From an uncultured Phascolarctobacterium sp. (GTDB lineage Bacteria; Bacillota; Negativicutes; Acidaminococcales; Acidaminococcaceae): DNA of 64,000 nucleotides. Below are positions 63,898 to 64,000 of the stretch, one piece after another. Numbering within the stretch: the first letter of the stretch is position 1; each line of letters opens with the position of its first letter. Made by a program: the position numbers and the translations under genes. The notes under the pieces were generated by a model. That model was not told the DNA's origin and did not search any database. It saw only the letters and a program-made list of their open reading frames with translations. Location of the stretch: positions 171,480-235,479 of the forward strand of contig NZ_CAAGLX010000013.1 in the NCBI RefSeq assembly GCF_900770955.1, read 5' to 3'.

Positions 63898-63920
63898 AAC
63901 CCCGCCATTGTGGCGGGGTT
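63898..63920 (-). terminator. Terminator for a minus-strand gene to the right
   Basis: AACCCCGCCA (63898-63907) pairs with TGGCGGGGTT (63911-63920). The A run on its left becomes a T run on the minus strand, so it should end a gene lying beyond the window. The last 80 bases hold only a short open minus-strand frame that I cannot identify. Confidence 0.6.
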
Positions 63921-64000
63921 AAAAAGAGCTTAAGCGGTGAGTAAAGAAAAAGAACTCCTAATGTGATAATATACTAATGACCTGCCAGTCAAAGTAAAAA

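Noticed and set aside
63921..64000. Start of a minus-strand coding region at the right edge
   Set aside because: An open minus-strand frame exists (stop near 63930) but is under 30 codons within the window and matches nothing I recognise; only the terminator at 63898-63920 hints at a gene there.

Overview
The window looks like chromosomal DNA of a diderm Firmicute of the class Negativicutes. The best marker is the gene near the right end: a signal peptide, one SLH domain, a short coiled coil and an outer-membrane beta-barrel ending in Phe, which is the OmpM-type porin that ties the outer membrane to peptidoglycan in this class. Gene order elsewhere is typical Firmicute (mfd to ftsH; rpmE to upp). 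A Phascolarctobacterium-like member of the Acidaminococcaceae is my best guess, but that is inference. No phage, conjugative element, intact insertion sequence, CRISPR array or rRNA is visible. The one RNA gene I am sure of is a tRNA-Ser(CGA).

Layout. (1) 1-3 kb: end of pyrG, sppA, a Yip1-like membrane protein, glpX. (2) 3-15 kb: mfd, spoVB-like flippase, mazG, hup, divIC, S1-domain gene, tilS, hpt, ftsH. This is the Bacillus mfd-ftsH block without its sporulation-only members. (3) 15-21 kb: LysR regulator divergent from a DASS anion transporter, an APC permease, an ABC-F ATPase, tadA, tRNA-Ser. (4) 21-26 kb: methionine synthesis by metF, a separate MetH activation-domain gene, and metH. (5) 26-30 kb: an LrgA/LrgB pair on the minus strand, clpB. 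(6) 30-38 kb: purE-purF-purM-purN-purH(N-terminal half only)-purD, then an IMP dehydrogenase of the Tritrichomonas type. (7) 38-49 kb: mixed housekeeping genes (AAA ATPase with DUF4143, phosphoesterase, HAD phosphatase, AlaX editing protein, threonine aldolase, DedA, SEC-C methionine aminopeptidase), then a purine permease with adenine deaminase and a DUF815 ATPase. (8) 49.7-57.8 kb: rpmE, DUF1385, prfA, prmC, tsaC, rpiB, ywlG-like, glyA, upp, dCMP deaminase. (9) 57.9-60.5 kb: a cobalt/nickel ECF transporter (cbiM, cbiQ, cbiO). (10) 60.5-64 kb: a secreted DUF3298-like protein, a DUF554 membrane protein, a 645-base regulatory region and the porin.

Purine genes form the main functional theme. 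De novo synthesis (pur cluster), the branch to GMP (IMP dehydrogenase), salvage (hpt, AzgA-type permease, adenine deaminase) and one-carbon supply (glyA, metF/metH) are all here. purC, purB, purL/purQ/purS and the AICAR transformylase half of PurH are not in the window.

The most interesting non-coding region lies between 61955 and 62600. It has a strong promoter followed by a terminator with no reading frame between them (a candidate small RNA of about 115 nt). A second strong promoter, for the porin, carries the same TTGACT-N4-AGTCA dyad at its -35 element. A roughly 200-nt porin leader then folds into several hairpins with mutually exclusive pairings. Other notable non-coding features are a tandem 103-bp repeat running into the ywlG-like stop codon, two perfect inverted DnaA boxes before glyA, a MerR-type 19-bp-spacer promoter before the cobalt transporter, and several MITE-like inverted-repeat elements.
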